Shown: positions 17,125-25,570, numbered from the stretch's first letter. The stretch is DNA of 64,000 nucleotides from JAPOPJ01 sp964538885 (GCA_964538885.1 CAZIHR010000018.1:11353-75352); one strand, 5' to 3'. The notes: generated by a model from the sequence alone, not told the origin. Numbers and translations are program-made.

Positions 17125-18009
17125 TCCTTTGTATCTGTTTCTGATTGTGACTTCTGTTACCCCTGCTGCTTCTGCAACATCTCGTTGGGTTTTGTTTTCA
17201 CCGTTGGTGACACATGCAACATACAATGCAGCCGCTGCAAGACCCATGGGATCCTTACCTGCGGAAATCTTGTTCTCTTCTGCTGTGTGGAGAATTTTTG
17301 TGGCTTTTCTTTTTGTCTTTTCTGATAGTCCTGCTTTGCTTGCAATTCTGGAAATGCATTTTATGGGATCGACTACTGGCATCTTCAAATTCAACTCTCT
17401 CAATAGCAGTCTGTAGCATCTAGCAATGTCTTTTCTCTTGATATTACTTGCTTGACCTATATCTTTAAGCGTTCTTGGAGTTTCAGTATCTCTACACGCT
17501 GCATAAAGTGCAGATGCTATGAGTGCCGAAATTGAACGCCCTCTGACCAGTCCCTTTTCTAATGCTTTTCTATAGATGTATGCAGCTTTTTCAATTACAG
17601 AGTCTCCTACTGCCAGCTTGTCCTTAAGTCTGTCCAGTTCGCTGAATGCTTGTCTGAAATTTCTGTCTACTGGTTCGTGAACTTGACTCCTACTGTCCCA
17701 TGTTCTGAGTCTTTCTATGGTGCTCTTCATTGATGCAGTGAGTGGTTTTCCTGTTGCATCTCTGTTTTGTGGATTGATTACAGTGGCAAGTCCCATGTCG
17801 TGCATTGCCAAGGATGTGGGAACTCCTGCTCTGCTCTTGTTTTCTCCCTCATTTGAAAATGATCTCCATTCGGGTCCAGACTCTTCAATTTTGTCAGTAA
17901 TGACAAATCCACATTTGCCACAGAAATTCTCACCAGTGCTAGCATCAGTAACTAATGAGCCTTTCCCGCATCTGGGACATCTATCTTTTGGATTTATATT
18001 TTTTACCAA
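17101..18009 (-). CDS. tfb: Transcription initiation factor TFB (TFIIB homologue)
   Basis: TFB bridges TBP-bound promoter and RNA polymerase. The 302 residues comprise a zinc ribbon (Cys11, Cys14, Cys30, Cys33), the B-reader/linker (EWRSF, SRAGVPTS) and two cyclin-like repeats (about 110-200 and 210-302), ending in a recognition helix-turn-helix (TQRDVAEAAGVTEVTIRNRY). The start is a TTG, with a TATA-like element about 24 nt upstream near 18033. An IS element sits about 90 bp upstream, just outside this promoter. Confidence 0.97.
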   Translation of the reverse strand: MVKNINPKDRCPRCGKGSLVTDASTGENFCGKCGFVITDKIEESGPEWRSFSNEGENKSRAGVPTSLAMHDMGLATVINPQNRDATGKPLTASMKSTIERLRTWDSRSQVHEPVDRNFRQAFSELDRLKDKLAVGDSVIEKAAYIYRKALEKGLVRGRSISALIASALYAACRDTETPRTLKDIGQASNIKRKDIARCYRLLLRELNLKMPVVDPIKCISRIASKAGLSEKTKRKATKILHTAEENKISAGKDPMGLAAAALYVACVTNGENKTQRDVAEAAGVTEVTIRNRYKGLKIALNL

Positions 18010-18120
18010 CCTTTAACCTCGCAAAACTAATTATAGTAATATTTAACATTTTCTAAAGTCTAATATATAAGCATATCGGAAAATTTAGCGTCTTGTGCAA
18101 TCCCGAAATCAGTTCGCCCC

Positions 18121-19110
18121 CTACTCGACATCATACACCTCCCCTGATTGCGCATCTATAACGCTGGTTCCCTTTGGTGGCATTTTACGTACAAATGCTT
18201 TGGCGGGTGTTTCCAGAGAGTCTCAGTCAAGCGACATATGGGGCCGGATGTGGTTCCACCAATGGACAAGCTCATGAATATCTGAAAACCACTTTTGTTT
18301 GCGTTGTATCTCCCCATGGAATCGCTCCAGCTTGCCGTTTGTCTGGGGGTGGTTGACACGTGCGAGTATGTGCCTTATCTCTAGTGATTTATTACTGTTT
18401 TCATCCTATCCCGTTCGCTGGTGGTTGACACGTGCAAGTATGTGCCTTATCTCTAGCCTGACTAGTTCCTGCTCAAACTCGGATGCCCCCTTTTTCTTAT
18501 GCTCGGACTCACTGGCATAGAACTGACTGCCGCGGTCAGTCAGGATTGACGCCGGCCTGCCGTGCTTTTTTATGGCAGTGTGCAGTACCTCTATTGCGTG
18601 CCTACCCGTGGCATGTGCAAACACACCATATCCGGCTATGAACCGCGAGGCATCGTCCTGATACGCTATGAACCACCTGCCATCATCTAGGAGTTTATAG
18701 TCGGTGTGCCACAAAGAGTTGGAGTGCGTGCGTTCATATCGCACCCATTTAAGCCTGCGTGACTTTTTTGGCTGTTTTGTGGCCATCGCCCCATCCCTCA
18801 TTATCCTGTGTATGGTATTATGAGGTATATGGATTCCGCGCAGGTCCAGCGCCTTCTCAATTCCCACGGTGCCTATTCGGTATTGTCCAAAGTATTCTGA
18901 TACCCGCGTGCGCATCCTGTCGGCGATGACCGCCAACGGCCTGCCGGGCCTCCCAAGAGCCGGAATCTTTCCTGTGGCAAGATACCTAGCATACAACTTT
19001 TGGATCCATCGCCCACACACCTTCATTTCCAGTGCTATCTCGCCTGTACTCCTACCAAGTTCCTTCTGCCGTATGATGTATTTCACCTTGATGGGATCAA
19101 GCTTTGCCAT
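18121..19110 (-). pseudogene. IS481-type DDE transposase with two in-frame stops and an internal duplication
   Basis: The N-terminal part (19110-18406) has an HTH (STGEIALEMKVCGRWIQKLY), a second HTH region, and the rve core with Asp in HTDYK and Asp in LTDRGSQF. The C-terminal part (after QTNGKLERF, which supplies the catalytic Glu) continues in the same frame to TAG at 18121-18123. Two TGA codons interrupt the frame, at 18406-18408 and 18223-18225. A 37-bp direct repeat (18348-18384 and 18420-18456, one mismatch, 72-bp offset) duplicates the segment just before the Glu motif, adding 24 codons without shifting frame. Without it the protein would be near 305 residues, normal for the family. 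Confidence 0.9.
18348..18456. repeat. Imperfect tandem duplication inside the transposase
   Basis: Two 37-bp copies (18348-18384; 18420-18456) differ at one base and are separated by 35 bp unrelated to the transposase. The TGA at 18406-18408 lies in the spacer. Confidence 0.9.
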
Positions 19111-19216
19111 GATTCTGTGTTGCTTTCCCCTATTCCAAACGTATCGTTTGCCTAGCTTACGTCTTAAATAGCGAACTGATTTCAGGACTATAGAACAGAG
19201 TTTCTCTTAAAATACA

Positions 19217-19224
19217 TTTTTAAA
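19217..19224 (+). promoter_or_regulatory. TATA box of the Cys-rich microprotein gene
   Basis: TTTTTAAA centred 26 nt upstream of the ATG at 19247, predicting a leaderless transcript. It lies just outside the right end of the IS element. Confidence 0.55.
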
Positions 19225-19246
19225 GTAGTGATGCCTCCTCATTACT

Positions 19247-19381
19247 ATGTCAGATGCAGCATGTGGTTGCGCAGCGCAGGCAGAAAATAATACTGACTGC
19301 GACTGTACAATGCAGAGTGAATGCTTCTGTGACTCTACATGTGATTGCAAATTAGAAGTTTGCGCAAACGCTGAGCACTAG
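19247..19381 (+). CDS. Cysteine-rich metallothionein-like microprotein, 44 aa
   Basis: Forty-four codons with nine cysteines: Cys6, 8, 18, 20, 26, 28, 32, 34 and 39. Eight of them form four C-x-C pairs (CGC, CDC, CFC, CDC). There is no hydrophobic core and many Asp/Glu/Asn residues. C-x-C pairs at this density are typical of metallothioneins and other metal-chelating peptides. I do not recognise a named family. A TATA box 26 nt upstream of the ATG supports expression. Metal storage or detoxification (Cu, Zn) is the obvious hypothesis, though C-x-C pairs could also carry an Fe-S cluster. Confidence 0.7.
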   Translation: MSDAACGCAAQAENNTDCDCTMQSECFCDSTCDCKLEVCANAEH

Positions 19382-19403
19382 CAGCTGTTCATTTTCCTTT
19401 TTT

Positions 19404-19661
19404 TTATTCGTCTTCATCTTCCTTGATGCCCCATGATTTTACTAGTTCGGCGGTGAACTTTGTGGATTGTTTTTCATCTAGGGCAAAACCACAATTTTTA
19501 TGTGTAGGAACTACAATCATGCCATCTAGCTTGAACTCGACTTCATACAAATGGATTTTGGTGCATTCACACATACTGAAAACTTGACAGCATTCCTCTA
19601 TATTTGCGTATTTAGTGTGCAGAAACACCTTACTAACGAACATATGCGTCCACCCAGACAC
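19404..19661 (-). CDS. Conserved-looking hypothetical protein with Cys cluster
   Basis: Up to 85 residues from a GTG; ATG 19643 (MFVSKVFLHT) is an alternative that shortens it by six. It has a cysteine group ECCQVFSMCEC in the middle, another Cys in NCGF, beta-rich sequence (IHLYEVEFKLDGMIVVP) and an acidic tail. I do not recognise it. It is convergent with the metallothionein-like gene, 22 bp away. Confidence 0.6.
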   Translation of the reverse strand: MSGWTHMFVSKVFLHTKYANIEECCQVFSMCECTKIHLYEVEFKLDGMIVVPTHKNCGFALDEKQSTKFTAELVKSWGIKEDEDE

Positions 19662-19726
19662 GTTGTGTTTTTTCTATTTGCATTTGAATAACCTTTAACT
19701 AACCTACTACAGTACTTTTTCTTGAT

Positions 19727-21229
19727 TTGAAGTCACTGTTTTTCGTAATACCGTTGGCTACAATCTTGCTTATTAGTACAGTCGTGATGCCCACTTATGC
19801 GCAGTTTCAATCTGGTGGAGTGGACAAGGATGGTGAATGGTATGCGGGTGAAGGTCTCAAGCAAGGAGATTACTTTTCATATAGAATGTGTCATGTGGAT
19901 TATAAGGAATGTGCATCTTTTACCATGAATATTTGGTTTAAGGGAGATGTCAAGATCGAAACGGAGGAGCAATGGGTTGCCGAAGTTGTGGTGTATGATG
20001 GGAGCAAGATAATTGTTGGTGAAATGAATCTGGGTAAGCTTGCACCAGAACCAACAGGTAGCAGTATCGAATTGGACACTTATGCAAGTGCATTCAAATC
20101 GTCGATTGTTTGGCTGTCTGCATTTGCAACAGAATATGGCGACTCGGGTGGCGAAGGACCAAAAGCATTTCGTGATATATCATGGGGAAAGATTGCAAAT
20201 ATAGGAGGTGAACAAATCCTCCCCACCGCAATTGAGAATGTTACCGTTCCTGCAGGGACATGGGAAACAGTAGTGATCACTTGGAAGACTGGTGGCTATG
20301 TAAGCAAAGTCTGGCTTGTGGATGACTTTCCTTTCCCGATAAAGGCTGCAACACTAACTCATGTCTCAGAAGGAATCCCACCCCCAGAATATCAATTTGA
20401 GCTGTTAGATTACAAGGAAAATGTGCAGCAGAGTCCATTTGAAGGAATAGCATCTACAAAGAATGAACAAATTGCCAAAGGATGCCCACAAAGTTTTGAA
20501 AAGGTCAGCATAAAAAAACCTTCAAAGAATTTCCAATATCAAGTACATGTAATTTATGGTCCAGAATATCCCATACAGGGATGTGAAATGGAGTGGTTGA
20601 TCAAGTTTATCAGCAAATATGATGACACAGAATTCCTAAATCAAGTACAATATGATTTGTTGGTAGTAGACGAGAATCAAGTTCCCATTCGCTCAATTGC
20701 ACACGATGAAGGCCGACAATTCTTGTATTCTCCTTCGGGGCAGTCGATTATCGATATGACGGTAAACGAGGAGCTTGGCACGGCCAAATATGTGATATGG
20801 ATTTATGGACTTGCCCCAGAAAACCGCGTTCCTGCTACTATGGATGACTATGTTGAGATCACCATTCCAATATCTGAGCATCGAACTGATGACCTGACTG
20901 GTACCGGCCAAAGTATTCCCTCTTGGGTAAAGAACAATGCGGGATGGTGGGCAGACGGACAGATCGATGATAACTCATTCGTACAAGGCATACAATACCT
21001 CATCAAAGAAGGGATCATGAAGATTCCGCCCACTGCACCAAGTACAGGCACTGGAAACAACCAGATCCCCTCTTGGGTAAAGAACAATGCGGGATGGTGG
21101 GCAGACGGACAGATCGATGATAACTCATTCGTACAAGGCATACAATACCTCATCAAAGAAGGAATAGTGAGAATTCCTACCCAGACAGAATCAGAAACAA
21201 GTGAGGCACCACCACTTTGGCTGGATTGA
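19727..21229 (+). CDS. Secreted protein with two C-terminal W-x-KNNAGWW domains
   Basis: Signal peptide at residues 1-26 (TTG start, LFFVIPLATILLIS, cleavage after TYA), then about 370 residues of beta-rich sequence with a few Cys pairs (CHVDYKEC). The C-terminus carries two copies of a 32-residue module, IPSWVKNNAGWWADGQIDDN followed by SFVQGIQYLIKEGI, 50 residues apart. I associate this module with thaumarchaeal exported proteins; its function is not established and it may be a cell-wall or surface association domain. The two copies are identical in DNA over 95 bp. Confidence 0.78.
   Translation: MKSLFFVIPLATILLISTVVMPTYAQFQSGGVDKDGEWYAGEGLKQGDYFSYRMCHVDYKECASFTMNIWFKGDVKIETEEQWVAEVVVYDGSKIIVGEMNLGKLAPEPTGSSIELDTYASAFKSSIVWLSAFATEYGDSGGEGPKAFRDISWGKIANIGGEQILPTAIENVTVPAGTWETVVITWKTGGYVSKVWLVDDFPFPIKAATLTHVSEGIPPPEYQFELLDYKENVQQSPFEGIASTKNEQIAKGCPQSFEKVSIKKPSKNFQYQVHVIYGPEYPIQGCEMEWLIKFISKYDDTEFLNQVQYDLLVVDENQVPIRSIAHDEGRQFLYSPSGQSIIDMTVNEELGTAKYVIWIYGLAPENRVPATMDDYVEITIPISEHRTDDLTGTGQSIPSWVKNNAGWWADGQIDDNSFVQGIQYLIKEGIMKIPPTAPSTGTGNNQIPSWVKNNAGWWADGQIDDNSFVQGIQYLIKEGIVRIPTQTESETSEAPPLWLD
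20918..21162 (+). repeat. 95-bp perfect direct repeat (two copies)
   Basis: 20918-21012 and 21068-21162 are identical, offset 150 bp (50 codons), both in the secreted protein. Identity at silent positions indicates recent duplication or gene conversion. Confidence 0.95.
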
Positions 21230-21252
21230 TTTTTCCTAGATGTTGATTTACC

Positions 21253-21612
21253 ATGGTAAGTATCTTCAATTATCCAAAACGTCGTCTCAAGAAACTGGTT
21301 AGAGATGGTGAGTATGCTGATGCTCTAGAATTTGGCCACAAGATCGAATCTCAATATTCTGATGATTCAAATTTTATGTTCATTATGGGCAGCATCTACT
21401 TTATGGTTGAGGATCCTAAAAAGGCATTGCCGTACTTTGAAAGATCACTGTCCCTAAAATCAGATGATGTTGAGGCACTTATGCTGAAAACTAATACACA
21501 TCTGTCTTTGCATCAGAAAGATGAAGCAATAGATTGTTGTAGGAAGATAATAAAGTTAGAGCCTGAAAATTATGAGGCCCACGGCCTATTGGAAAAACTC
21601 AAAGTAAGTTAG
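21253..21612 (+). CDS. TPR-repeat protein
   Basis: 119 residues with about three tetratricopeptide motifs: EYADALEFGHKIES, ALPYFERSLSLKSDDVEAL and EAIDCCRKIIKLEPENYEA, each with the small/aromatic spacing of TPR helices. A short basic N-terminus (YPKRRLKKLV) precedes them. TPRs mediate protein contacts; the partner is unknown. It lies 23 bp after the secreted protein gene and overlaps the convergent gene by 4 bp. Confidence 0.82.
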   Translation: MVSIFNYPKRRLKKLVRDGEYADALEFGHKIESQYSDDSNFMFIMGSIYFMVEDPKKALPYFERSLSLKSDDVEALMLKTNTHLSLHQKDEAIDCCRKIIKLEPENYEAHGLLEKLKVS

Positions 21613-22094
21613 ATTTGCCTACTCCTCATTTCATATGCATGTTCCAACAGCCAGTCGCAAAATTTGGTCACCTCACAAGTGAACTCTGTCCAGATATGAA
21701 CAGAATGGGGTAGTATGTCAATCTTCCAGTTATCGGTGTATACCCTTACCCCTTCCTTGTTTTCATACATGTACGCGTCTGAAACCTGAACATTACCAAG
21801 TGTCTCTTTGGCTTTTGTCTTGATGATGTTTCTGTCAATCGGAAATCTTTTACGATCATAGTCTACAATCAAGCTCAAATCCCTTTTTCCATACATGTTG
21901 AATTCATCTATTCTGCCCTCCTTTGGAAAATTTACCACAAGCTTGATACCGTATTTTTTACCCACCTCTTTGCCTATCTCCACAATTCTTGCATATCCTA
22001 GGGCGGGGCTTTTTTTTAACAGAATACGTATCTGTGCAATATTCATCTTCAAATTGGTCTGAAGATCACCTGTTATCTCAGAAAACAACATCAT
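21609..22094 (-). CDS. Uncharacterised protein, 161 aa
   Basis: A soluble alpha/beta protein I do not recognise. It has a basic helix (IAQIRILLKKSPALGYARIVEIGKEVG), beta strands around IKLVVNFPKEG and LSLIVDYDRKRFPIDRN, and a C-terminal segment with Trp and Cys (VHIWTEFTCEVTKFCDWLLEH). A Met at residue 2 or 17 could also be the start. Its length and ordinary codon use next to its neighbours support a real gene. Confidence 0.65.
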   Translation of the reverse strand: MMLFSEITGDLQTNLKMNIAQIRILLKKSPALGYARIVEIGKEVGKKYGIKLVVNFPKEGRIDEFNMYGKRDLSLIVDYDRKRFPIDRNIIKTKAKETLGNVQVSDAYMYENKEGVRVYTDNWKIDILPHSVHIWTEFTCEVTKFCDWLLEHAYEMRSRQI

Positions 22095-22161
22095 GTTACA
22101 AGCAGCCTCACAATTGTTCCTATTAATCAGTACCTGAGATTGATTTTTTAACTAATAGTAT

Positions 22162-22818
22162 GTGTCTTTTTTCATGGCCATGCCGATGGATTATGATGGA
22201 ATGCGCACTGATGATGCATCAGAGAGAACCAATGACGTAAACGAATACAAAAGGACATGTATGGACTTTATTGAAGATATTTCTCATGACTATGAGGCAT
22301 GGGTGGACTATTACAAACTTCCTGACGTGGATGACAAAAGGCGGCGAGCAGAAATACGGGCCACAATTCAAAAGACAAATCACTGGATTGCCAAAGTGGG
22401 CCAGACCATCAAGGCAGTGGATGTCATCATGAATGATGGCATCCAGAAGATGGCAGAATCTACAGCTGGTAAACCTCTGGAAATAGGTGTATTCGTGAAT
22501 GGCAAGTCAAGTTACACCGAGGCACAACCTGGAGTTATTGATGTCAACGTCAAGGCAAGTGGTAGAAAAGGTAGAAAGATGAAGTTGGGATTACACTTTA
22601 AGGACTCTAGATTTCGGATAGAATCCACCTGCAACGCCTACTTGGAGGAGAACAATCTACCAAACGAGGAATTTGACTTTATGGATATACACCTTCGTAT
22701 GCATGCTGAGAATGCACATCAACGTGATGTTATATCATTTACGGTGACCGTTAGTGAATTTGAAAATGATGTGGAGATTGATAGGAGGGGCCTGAGCACT
22801 ATTGTTCATATAGTGTGA
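22162..22818 (+). CDS. Uncharacterised protein, about 215 aa
   Basis: The frame opens with a GTG; ATG codons at 22174 and 22180 are alternatives. The N-terminal 90 residues are charged and helical (coiled-coil-like DYEAWVDYYKLPDVDDKRRRAEIRA). The C-terminal 120 look beta-rich (EIGVFVNGKSSYTE, VIDVNVKASG, MKLGLHFKDSRFRIE, VISFTVTVSE). No motif known to me. It overlaps the convergent F420-type gene by 20 bp. Confidence 0.65.
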   Translation: MSFFMAMPMDYDGMRTDDASERTNDVNEYKRTCMDFIEDISHDYEAWVDYYKLPDVDDKRRRAEIRATIQKTNHWIAKVGQTIKAVDVIMNDGIQKMAESTAGKPLEIGVFVNGKSSYTEAQPGVIDVNVKASGRKGRKMKLGLHFKDSRFRIESTCNAYLEENNLPNEEFDFMDIHLRMHAENAHQRDVISFTVTVSEFENDVEIDRRGLSTIVHIV

Positions 22819-23119
22819 CTTCAAGTACTACTCTTCTTTCATCTGCACGGGGTTCACCTGGGTATTTTAGTTTGGATATCTTTCTACATAGTTCCTCGTC
22901 GTCCACAGAGCTAGCCTTTCCGTGATATGTTGTGCCGTCATATTGTACGATGACTTTGGGATGCGCAAGTGCGTTTTTGAACCAGTCAGAGTCTGGTCTG
23001 TGCCTTGAAAAATATATCTTTCCATTATGTGATACTGCTAGTAACATTACTGAGTGTGCTTTCATAGTCTTCCTACCGATGGTTCTTAAGGTGGCCCTGA
23101 AAGAATCCACATTAGTCAT
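22799..23119 (-). CDS. Deazaflavin (F420)-dependent nitroreductase-like / split beta-barrel protein
   Basis: A 106-residue protein with the pattern of the small split-barrel oxidoreductases of the DUF385/deazaflavin nitroreductase group: GRKTMKAHSVMLLAVSHNGKIYFSRHR, DSDWFKNALAHPKVIVQYDG, then YHGKAS. Such proteins bind F420, FMN or heme. cofE elsewhere in this window shows that F420 is made. An ATG at 23155 is in frame, but a TATA element (ATTAAATT, about 23146) lies 27 nt upstream of the ATG at 23119, so the shorter form is preferred. Confidence 0.62.
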   Translation of the reverse strand: MTNVDSFRATLRTIGRKTMKAHSVMLLAVSHNGKIYFSRHRPDSDWFKNALAHPKVIVQYDGTTYHGKASSVDDEELCRKISKLKYPGEPRADERRVVLEVTLYEQ

Positions 23120-23416
23120 ATGCACACAAGTTCTTATCAAGTAATTTAATCTCATTGATAACTACCATTTTAATCATTTATCTGGTTTCGTGTTTAAAAA
23201 CTGTGTTTCCTAATTGTGCCAGTAGACATGCCTAGCCTAGTATTTTTTTCATGTCAGTCAGGTATTTTTTACATTAGAAGTCAAGTGTGCAAGACATGTT
23301 ATCCCACCAGTACTCAAAATGATGGGACAGAGATGTCAGGCACAATGTATACTTGCAGAATATGGATTTAAGAATGAAGCGGTGGCGCGGCCAGTCCGTT
23401 GGGGAGGAGACTGCCC

Positions 23417-23701
23417 GTGAGCCGGACACGTGGCACCGCGATAGCCAAAACAGATAACGAAAAATACGTCAAACGCGGCGCGGATCTGATCATAGAGCAT
23501 GATCCTAGGTGGGAAGACGACGTAAGGCGCGCAAACAAGGGCAAGGTCGGCGCCTCGTACCAGTACGCAGACACGTTCATCATGTTGGCCGCTGGCATCA
23601 GAATATCGCTAGGGATCCAGTACAGGCAGCTCCAGGGAATGGTAGGCAAAATGTTACGCGGGTACGACACGCCCGTGTTCAGCCAGATGTACAGGAATTA
23701 A
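23417..23701 (+). pseudogene. N-terminal fragment of an IS5-like transposase
   Basis: Ninety-four codons from a GTG with GGGGAGGAG just upstream. The segment KYVKRGADLIIEHDPRWEDDVRRANKGKVGASYQY followed by QYRQLQGMVGKMLRGYDTPVFSQMYRN (longer runs abbreviated by position) is the N-terminal region of IS5-group transposases; the DDE core is missing and AT-rich host sequence starts at once after the stop. The fragment is clearly GC-richer than its surroundings, indicating a recent arrival from a different background. No terminal repeats seen. Confidence 0.72.
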
Positions 23702-23845
23702 TGTACATGAATTTACAAGCGTCGCTATATGTACTGTTTTTTGAATTGAAATTTAAGACATTGGTTGGAAATAAAGTACTTTTTGACCTCATTAGTAGGA
23801 AATTGTGATATTAGTCATGATAAATAAATTCGTCTAACTGTATAC

Positions 23846-24298
23846 ATGTCAGTTAAGTTGGAAGGAATGCCAGCAAATTTGGTTACAGCAGATGACTTTG
23901 CAGGCAAAAAAGTCATAGATAGGGAAGGAATTGAGTATGGAAAGGTAAAACACATTCACATAAACCGTGACACACTTGTGGTCTCTGGTGTAACCATTCA
24001 TCAAGGATTTCATAAGGACTATTTTCTTCCAGAGGATTATATCGACAAGTTTTCTAATGAGACACTACTTCTGAGCAGACCTCCTATACGAACCGGAATA
24101 CAAGTGGTTGACATTGATGGCCACAAGACAGGCAAAATAAAACGGATTCACAGAAATCCAGACACAAATGAGATAGAGTCAGTTGAGGTGAGTGATGGAC
24201 TGGTGCATTCTAAGATACTTTCTAAATCTGATATTTGGGGAGTAGGTGAGAAAGTGATCTTGAGGATGACTCGAGACGAGTTTAAGGCTAGTGAATAG
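23846..24298 (+). CDS. PRC-barrel-like protein, 150 aa
   Basis: Two successive units of about 65 residues, each with the PRC-barrel pattern G-K-x-V-x-D-x-x-G-x-x-x-G-K-(V/I)-(K)-x-I-H: residues 19-35 (GKKVIDREGIEYGKVKH) and 85-101 (GIQVVDIDGHKTGKIKR), each followed by strands and a hydrophobic turn (YFLPEDYIDKF; SDIWGVGEKV). PRC barrels bind proteins or RNA (RimM, H subunit of reaction centres). Archaeal stand-alone versions are uncharacterised. Confidence 0.72.
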   Translation: MSVKLEGMPANLVTADDFAGKKVIDREGIEYGKVKHIHINRDTLVVSGVTIHQGFHKDYFLPEDYIDKFSNETLLLSRPPIRTGIQVVDIDGHKTGKIKRIHRNPDTNEIESVEVSDGLVHSKILSKSDIWGVGEKVILRMTRDEFKASE

Positions 24299-24305
24299 AC
24301 CCTCA

Positions 24306-24401
24306 TTATTTTGACTTGCTACACGTCTTGCAAATTGGAATGCCATCCACAATGATGATGTCTACATTTGATGAAAAGCACTTCCGGCAGAGTCCTTTCA
24401 T
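24306..24401 (-). CDS. Zinc-ribbon microprotein, 31 aa
   Basis: Thirty-one codons with two C-x2-C knuckles (Cys5/Cys8, Cys24/Cys27) around a beta-hairpin-like DIIIVDGIPI. The frame is closed upstream by TAA, and the only start is ATG 24401. Very short four-Cys zinc ribbons are common in archaea, but nothing else confirms this one. Confidence 0.45.
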   Translation of the reverse strand: MKGLCRKCFSSNVDIIIVDGIPICKTCSKSK

Positions 24402-24611
24402 GCATGTGCATTTATGTAAAGCACTTTATCTTTTTTGTGTTACTGATAGTTTGATATGCCTGCTCATATACAGATCAAGTTATATTCTGTGGATGAGAAT
24501 TTCTCTGTACGTCAACGAATAACTAAAATTTGTGTATGTTCTAATATTCTGTTTTCTATTTTGATGATGTGACTTTGACAGTTTTATTGGAGCATGTATG
24601 TGGCCCGACAC

Positions 24612-25538
24612 CTATTCTGATGTGGAATGTAAAATATCTTGACTCATGTCTTGAATTACATGTGCGTGCCTTAGTGTTGTGGTGGGATCTGCTTCTAGAT
24701 CGAATGCTACTTTCAGCATGTGGATTAGATCTGGATTGGCAGAAATCGAATACCGTATCTTGAGAAAGTTTGTCTTGTTAATATATCCTAGATAAAAATA
24801 ACAGTCAGAAAGCATTGCGTTTTTCACAAAATTATTGTGTTTGTTCTTGATAGCTTGGGTGTGTTCACCATTTTTTGTAACGTCTGAAAAACCAATTGTA
24901 GATTTCAGCATCCGTTCTAGTAGCGAGGGTGTGGCCCTCTCAATTCCAAGCGTTTGGGTTATCTGTGACATCTTTTCATTTGTATCATTTTTCCACAACT
25001 TGCGTGTTGTTTCTAGCATGTGGGATGGACTGGGGGGTTTTTGATTTAGTGCAAACACCGCGTCTGCTAGAAGATATGAAGCACATTTTTGCCAACATGC
25101 AGAAAACACATCCGAGTCCTGTAATCCTGTTATGCATTTCTGACAACAGAACATGGATTCTATGAGACAGTTTCTTGCGTGATCCTTAAATATCTTGGAA
25201 CGTCTCTCCTCTAATCTCGTTAGGAATCCGCCCAACTCCAACGAGCCATCTGACATTATCTGCATTCCATACAAATGGATCAGCTTACTTGTTCGCGTCT
25301 CATTAATGGAATGGTGATGTACGTTCACAAATTGTCCCTCATATGGAAGAACCTGACAATTCTGCTGACTTTCATCAAATACTGCAATATCATAGTCGCA
25401 CGAATCAAATGGATTTCCATGCGCCCTGCATCCAGTCATTGCTATGGGAATTTCATGTAGGCCATTACTCGTCAAAAATTTTTCTAGTTCCATATACAAC
25501 TCGTGTTTGTGTGTTTGTATAAAACACTGGACAGACAA
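24612..25538 (-). CDS. Nucleotidyltransferase-fold protein (MNT/Pol-beta type), function unknown
   Basis: The N-terminal region contains MTGCRAHGNPFDSCDYDIAVF (35-54 region), which matches G-S-x-(A)-x-G-x12-D-x-D of Pol-beta-like nucleotidyltransferases, with Gly36, Cys37 in place of Ser, Asp48 and Asp50. The remaining 230 residues are helical, contain nine Cys (FCCQKC, ACWQKCAS) and have a Lys-rich region. It may nucleotidylate a protein or small molecule, like MNT-HEPN toxin-antitoxin partners, but no HEPN gene is adjacent. It sits alone between a zinc microprotein and tRNA-Glu. Confidence 0.6.
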   Translation of the reverse strand: MSVQCFIQTHKHELYMELEKFLTSNGLHEIPIAMTGCRAHGNPFDSCDYDIAVFDESQQNCQVLPYEGQFVNVHHHSINETRTSKLIHLYGMQIMSDGSLELGGFLTRLEERRSKIFKDHARNCLIESMFCCQKCITGLQDSDVFSACWQKCASYLLADAVFALNQKPPSPSHMLETTRKLWKNDTNEKMSQITQTLGIERATPSLLERMLKSTIGFSDVTKNGEHTQAIKNKHNNFVKNAMLSDCYFYLGYINKTNFLKIRYSISANPDLIHMLKVAFDLEADPTTTLRHAHVIQDMSQDILHSTSE

Positions 25539-25570
25539 TTGTTTACAAACACATCAAGTCAAAACCCTTC

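Larger units (their letters stand above)
18101..19187. mobile_element. IS481-like insertion sequence, inactivated
   Basis: About 1.09 kb bounded by inverted repeats: TCCCGAAATCAGTTCGC at 18101-18117 and its near-perfect complement at 19171-19187 (one mismatch in 17). The interior encodes one transposase with an HTH region and an rve (DDE) core. The element is richer in G and C than its flanks. No clear target-site duplication is visible, and the outer limits may extend a few bases. The transposase is broken (next entry). Confidence 0.85.

Noticed and set aside
18406..18408. TGA recoding (selenocysteine or pyrrolysine-like readthrough) in the transposase
   Set aside because: One TGA lies in an alien spacer and the other in a normal conserved segment, in a decayed IS element; mutation explains both.
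24316..24522. 68-codon plus-strand ORF after the PRC-barrel gene
   Set aside because: It is a shadow of the minus-strand zinc microprotein and of AT-rich intergenic DNA, with an implausible hydrophobic and Cys-rich composition.
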